From Lachnospiraceae bacterium UBA7086 (GTDB taxonomy: Bacteria; Bacillota; Clostridia; Lachnospirales; Lachnospiraceae), in contig DKZA01000040.1 of assembly GCA_002492525.1 (NCBI GenBank), positions 1 to 64,000 on the forward strand: 64,000 bases of DNA. The letters run 5' to 3'. Positions 61,474 to 64,000 of the stretch are shown piece by piece; the first letter of the stretch is position 1, and each line of letters begins with the position of its first letter. The position numbers were made by a program, and so were the translations under genes. Under the pieces are notes generated by a model. It searched no databases. It was not told the origin of the DNA and worked only from the letters and a program-made list of their open reading frames with translations.

Positions 61474-62313
61474 ATGAACAAATTAGAGTTACAAAAAACA
61501 GCTAATGAAGTTCGCAAGGGTATCGTGACTGCGGTACATAGCGCTAAGGCAGGACATCCGGGCGGATCTTTGTCAGCGGCAGATATTTTTACGTACCTGT
61601 ATTTTGAGGAGATGAATATTGATCCTAAAGATCCTAAGAAGGCGGACAGAGACCGCTTCGTATTGTCTAAGGGACACACGGCTCCGGGCCTTTATTCCGT
61701 ACTGGCCAACAGAGGATATTTCCCGGTGGAAGATCTTAAGACACTGCGTCATTTGGGATCTTATTTACAGGGACATCCCTGTATGCAGGAGACACCCGGC
61801 GTAGACATGTCTTCCGGTTCTCTGGGACAGGGTATTTCCGCAGCGGTAGGTATGGCGCTTGCGGCAAAACTCGACAATAAATCTTACAGAACATACACCC
61901 TCCTTGGTGATGGGGAGATTCAGGAAGGACAGGTGTGGGAGGCGTCCATGTTTGCCGGACACCGCAAGCTCGACAACCTGGTAGTCATCGTAGACAATAA
62001 CGGTTTACAAATTGACGGTAAGATTGACGATGTATGTTCCCCGTATCCGATTGATAAGAAATTTGAGGCATTTAATTTCCATGTGATCAACATTGACGGC
62101 AACGACTTCGATCAGATTGACGCCGCTTTCAAGGAGGCGAAAGCTACCAAGGGTATGCCCACCGCTATCATCTGTAAGACAGTAAAAGGCAAAGGCGTTT
62201 CCTTTATGGAGAACAATGCGGGTTGGCACGGCAAGGCTCCCAATGATGAAGAGTATGCAACAGCAATGGCTGACCTTGAGAAAATCGGTGAAGAATTAGG
62301 AGGTGCAAACTAA
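61474..62313 (+). CDS. Transketolase, N-terminal subunit
   Basis: Thiamine-diphosphate-binding half of a split transketolase, 279 residues. Motifs: HSAKAGHPGGSLSAADI, LSKGHTAPGLYSVL, GSLGQGISAAVGMALAAK, and the ThDP motif GDGEIQEGQVWEASMFAGHRKLDNLVVIVDNNGLQIDG. It works with the next gene product, moving two-carbon units from xylulose-5-phosphate. GGAGGTTGGCG sets the start. Stop and next start overlap as TAATG. Confidence 0.95.
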   Translation: MNKLELQKTANEVRKGIVTAVHSAKAGHPGGSLSAADIFTYLYFEEMNIDPKDPKKADRDRFVLSKGHTAPGLYSVLANRGYFPVEDLKTLRHLGSYLQGHPCMQETPGVDMSSGSLGQGISAAVGMALAAKLDNKSYRTYTLLGDGEIQEGQVWEASMFAGHRKLDNLVVIVDNNGLQIDGKIDDVCSPYPIDKKFEAFNFHVINIDGNDFDQIDAAFKEAKATKGMPTAIICKTVKGKGVSFMENNAGWHGKAPNDEEYATAMADLEKIGEELGGAN

Positions 62314-63254
62314 TGGCAGATGTTAAGAAAATCGCAACAAGAGAAAGCTATGGTAATGCACTTGCTGAATGTGGTGCACAGTTCCCGGATCTGGTAGTCC
62401 TTGATGCAGACCTTGCGGGTGCTACCAAGACAGGCGTGTTTAAGAAAGCCTTTCCTGACCGCCATATTGACTGCGGTATTGCGGAGTGTAATATGACCGG
62501 TATTGCGGCTGGTCTTGCGACCTGCGGCAAGATTCCTTTTATCAGTTCCTTTGCCATGTTTGCGGCAGGACGTAATTTTGAGCAGGTTCGTAACTCCATT
62601 GGCTATCCGCATTTGAACGTGAAGATTGGTGCAACCCATGCGGGCATCACGGTAGGTGAGGACGGTGCAACTCATCAGTGTAACGAAGATGTGGCTCTGA
62701 TGCGTACCATTCCCGGTATGACAGTGATCGTACCTTCCGATGACGTGGAGGCGAAAGCGGCTGTCAGAGCGGCGATTGAATTTGAAGGCCCTGTATATCT
62801 GCGCTTCGGACGTGCGGCAGTGCCGGTAATTAACGACAGGCCCGATTATAAATTTGAAATCGGTAAAGGCGTTCTCTTAAGAGAAGGCAGCGATGTGACC
62901 ATCATTGCCAGCGGAATTACTGTTTCCTCCGCTTTAGAAGCGGCAGAAATGCTCGCGGCTGACGGTATCCAGGCGGAAGTGATCAATATTCATACCATCA
63001 AACCCCTGGATGAAGAACTGGTGCTTGCATCTGCCAAGAAGACCGGTAAGGTTGTGACGGCGGAAGAGCATACCGTGATCGGCGGACTGGGAAGCGCAGT
63101 ATGCGATTGCCTGTCAGAGAAACATCCCACGCCTGTGTTACGCATCGGTATGCAGGATGTTTTCGGCGAGTCAGGTCCTGCGGCTGCTCTGGTGGAGAAG
63201 TACGGATTAGACGGAAAAGGAATCTACGCTAAGGTAAAAGATTTCGTAAAATAA
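62313..63254 (+). CDS. Transketolase, C-terminal subunit
   Basis: Second half of the split transketolase, 313 residues, holding the pyrimidine-binding and C-terminal domains. Motifs: TRESYGNALAECG, DADLAGATKTGVFKKAFPDRHIDCGIAECNMTGIAAGLA, FAMFAAGRNFEQVRNSIGYPHLNVKIGATHAGITVGEDGATHQCNEDVAL. It shares one base with the previous gene, so translation is coupled. Its product forms the active enzyme with the N-terminal subunit. Confidence 0.95.
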   Translation: MADVKKIATRESYGNALAECGAQFPDLVVLDADLAGATKTGVFKKAFPDRHIDCGIAECNMTGIAAGLATCGKIPFISSFAMFAAGRNFEQVRNSIGYPHLNVKIGATHAGITVGEDGATHQCNEDVALMRTIPGMTVIVPSDDVEAKAAVRAAIEFEGPVYLRFGRAAVPVINDRPDYKFEIGKGVLLREGSDVTIIASGITVSSALEAAEMLAADGIQAEVINIHTIKPLDEELVLASAKKTGKVVTAEEHTVIGGLGSAVCDCLSEKHPTPVLRIGMQDVFGESGPAAALVEKYGLDGKGIYAKVKDFVK

Positions 63255-63285
63255 TTGATAAGCTGGCGATAGAGAGGCATTTGAG

Positions 63286-63945
63286 ATGTCAGAGAGAAAG
63301 AAGATTTTATCTCCCTCCATTCTGGCGGCTGATTTTACCAGACTGGGGGAACAAATCGAAGAGGCGTGCCAAGCCGGTGCTGAATACATACATATAGATG
63401 TGATGGATGGAGTCTTTGTGCCGTCAATTTCCTTTGGTATGCCTGTGATCCGCACAATCCGTAAAGTGACCGATAAGGTATTTGATGTACACTTGATGAT
63501 TGTGGAGCCGGACCGGTATGTGAAGGAATTTAAGGAGTGCGGGGCGGACAGTATTACCTTTCATCTGGAGGCTACAGAGGATGCGGAGGAGACCATCAAT
63601 CTGATCCGCAGTATGGGATGTCGGGTAGGAATGTCGATTAAACCAAGAACTCCTGTGGAAGCAGTCAGGAAGTATTTAAGTAAGCTGGATATGCTTCTTG
63701 TGATGACTGTGGAACCGGGATTCGGCGGACAAAAGTACATACCCGAATCCACGGAGCGCATCCGTCAAGTCCGTCAAATGGCTGATGAGATGGGAATAAA
63801 TCTGGATATTCAGGTGGATGGCGGTATTACAAGAGATAATGTTCAGGTAGTGCTGGATGCCGGTGCCAATGTGATAGTAGCAGGATCGGCAATCTTTGGC
63901 GGCAATATTTCGGAAAATGTGAAAGGGTACCTGGCACAGTTTTAA
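63286..63945 (+). CDS. rpe: Ribulose-phosphate 3-epimerase
   Basis: TIM-barrel epimerase of 219 residues linking xylulose-5-phosphate and ribulose-5-phosphate. Motifs: LSPSILAADFTRLGEQ, YIHIDVMDGVFVPSISFG (metal-binding His and Asp), FDVHLMIVEPDRYV, VMTVEPGFGGQKYIPE and IQVDGGITRDN, AGSAIFG. The length is typical. It finishes the arabinose-to-pentose-phosphate route of this operon and is followed by a terminator. Confidence 0.96.
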   Translation: MSERKKILSPSILAADFTRLGEQIEEACQAGAEYIHIDVMDGVFVPSISFGMPVIRTIRKVTDKVFDVHLMIVEPDRYVKEFKECGADSITFHLEATEDAEETINLIRSMGCRVGMSIKPRTPVEAVRKYLSKLDMLLVMTVEPGFGGQKYIPESTERIRQVRQMADEMGINLDIQVDGGITRDNVQVVLDAGANVIVAGSAIFGGNISENVKGYLAQF

Positions 63946-63950
63946 CAAAA

Positions 63951-63988
63951 AAAAGGGCAATCGACGGAGCGTCTGGTTGCCCCTTTTT
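63951..63988 (+). terminator. Terminator after rpe
   Basis: An A-run and GGGCAA (63955-63960) pair with TTGCCC (63977-63982), with an inner GACG/CGTC stem, followed by CTTTTT. This is a good intrinsic terminator and ends the ara operon. Confidence 0.88.
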
Positions 63989-64000
63989 GTACAAATGTGA

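Overview
The window looks like chromosomal DNA from a motile, endospore-forming Clostridia bacterium, most probably a Lachnospiraceae-type gut anaerobe. This is inferred from sporulation genes (SpmA, SpmB and a LysM-GH18 SleL/YaaH-like enzyme), a T-box-controlled methionyl-tRNA synthetase, GGAGG ribosome-binding sites, the local HPr type, many ABC sugar transporters and two-component systems, and chemotaxis proteins. No tRNA, rRNA, CRISPR array or intact prophage was seen.

Layout. 1-2.1 kb: promoter, methionine T-box leader and an AT-rich MetRS of the double zinc-knuckle type. 2.2-7.5 kb, minus strand: response regulator, histidine kinase, ABC ATPase and FtsX-type permease, with 11-bp-spaced repeats ahead of the transporter pair. 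7.8-8.5 kb: SpmA with an odd Gly-rich insertion. 8.7-17.7 kb: a LacI-regulated glycan locus (regulator, GH172/DUF2961, sugar-binding lipoprotein, two permeases, GH32-like, GH120-like), with the same 14-bp operator before the regulator and before the operon. 17.8-24.2 kb: spore-type GH18, an AgrC/AgrA-like pair without agrBD, a lipoprotein, and an InlB-repeat surface protein. 24.2-25.9 kb: a toxin-antitoxin module (MqsR-like toxin; zinc finger/HTH/Panacea antitoxin) with its promoter between perfect 21-bp inverted repeats. 25.9-34.6 kb: hemerythrin-CheX fusion, an unknown Cys-cluster protein, hybrid kinase, COG2509 flavoprotein, ROK sugar kinase, SGNH esterase, a 60-bp tandem repeat and SpmB. 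35-44.7 kb: Lsa-like ABC-F protein with a leader terminator, ptsH-ptsI, amylosucrase-like GH13, a membrane-anchored Mrr nuclease, a FabT-like MarR regulator with a palindromic operator, a DUF885 metallopeptidase and a diguanylate cyclase.

44.8-64 kb is an integrated L-arabinose module. An AraPST-like sensing set (YesM-type kinase, membrane-anchored sugar-binding protein, YesN-type regulator) and the repressor AraR precede a high-affinity ABC transporter, a chemoreceptor, araA, an araB-like FGGY kinase, araD, a split transketolase and rpe. Together these sense, swim toward, import and isomerise arabinose and pass xylulose-5-phosphate to the pentose phosphate pathway. Hairpins placed after the binding-protein genes probably set transporter stoichiometry.

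Functions are assigned from motifs and family resemblance read by eye; no database search was run.
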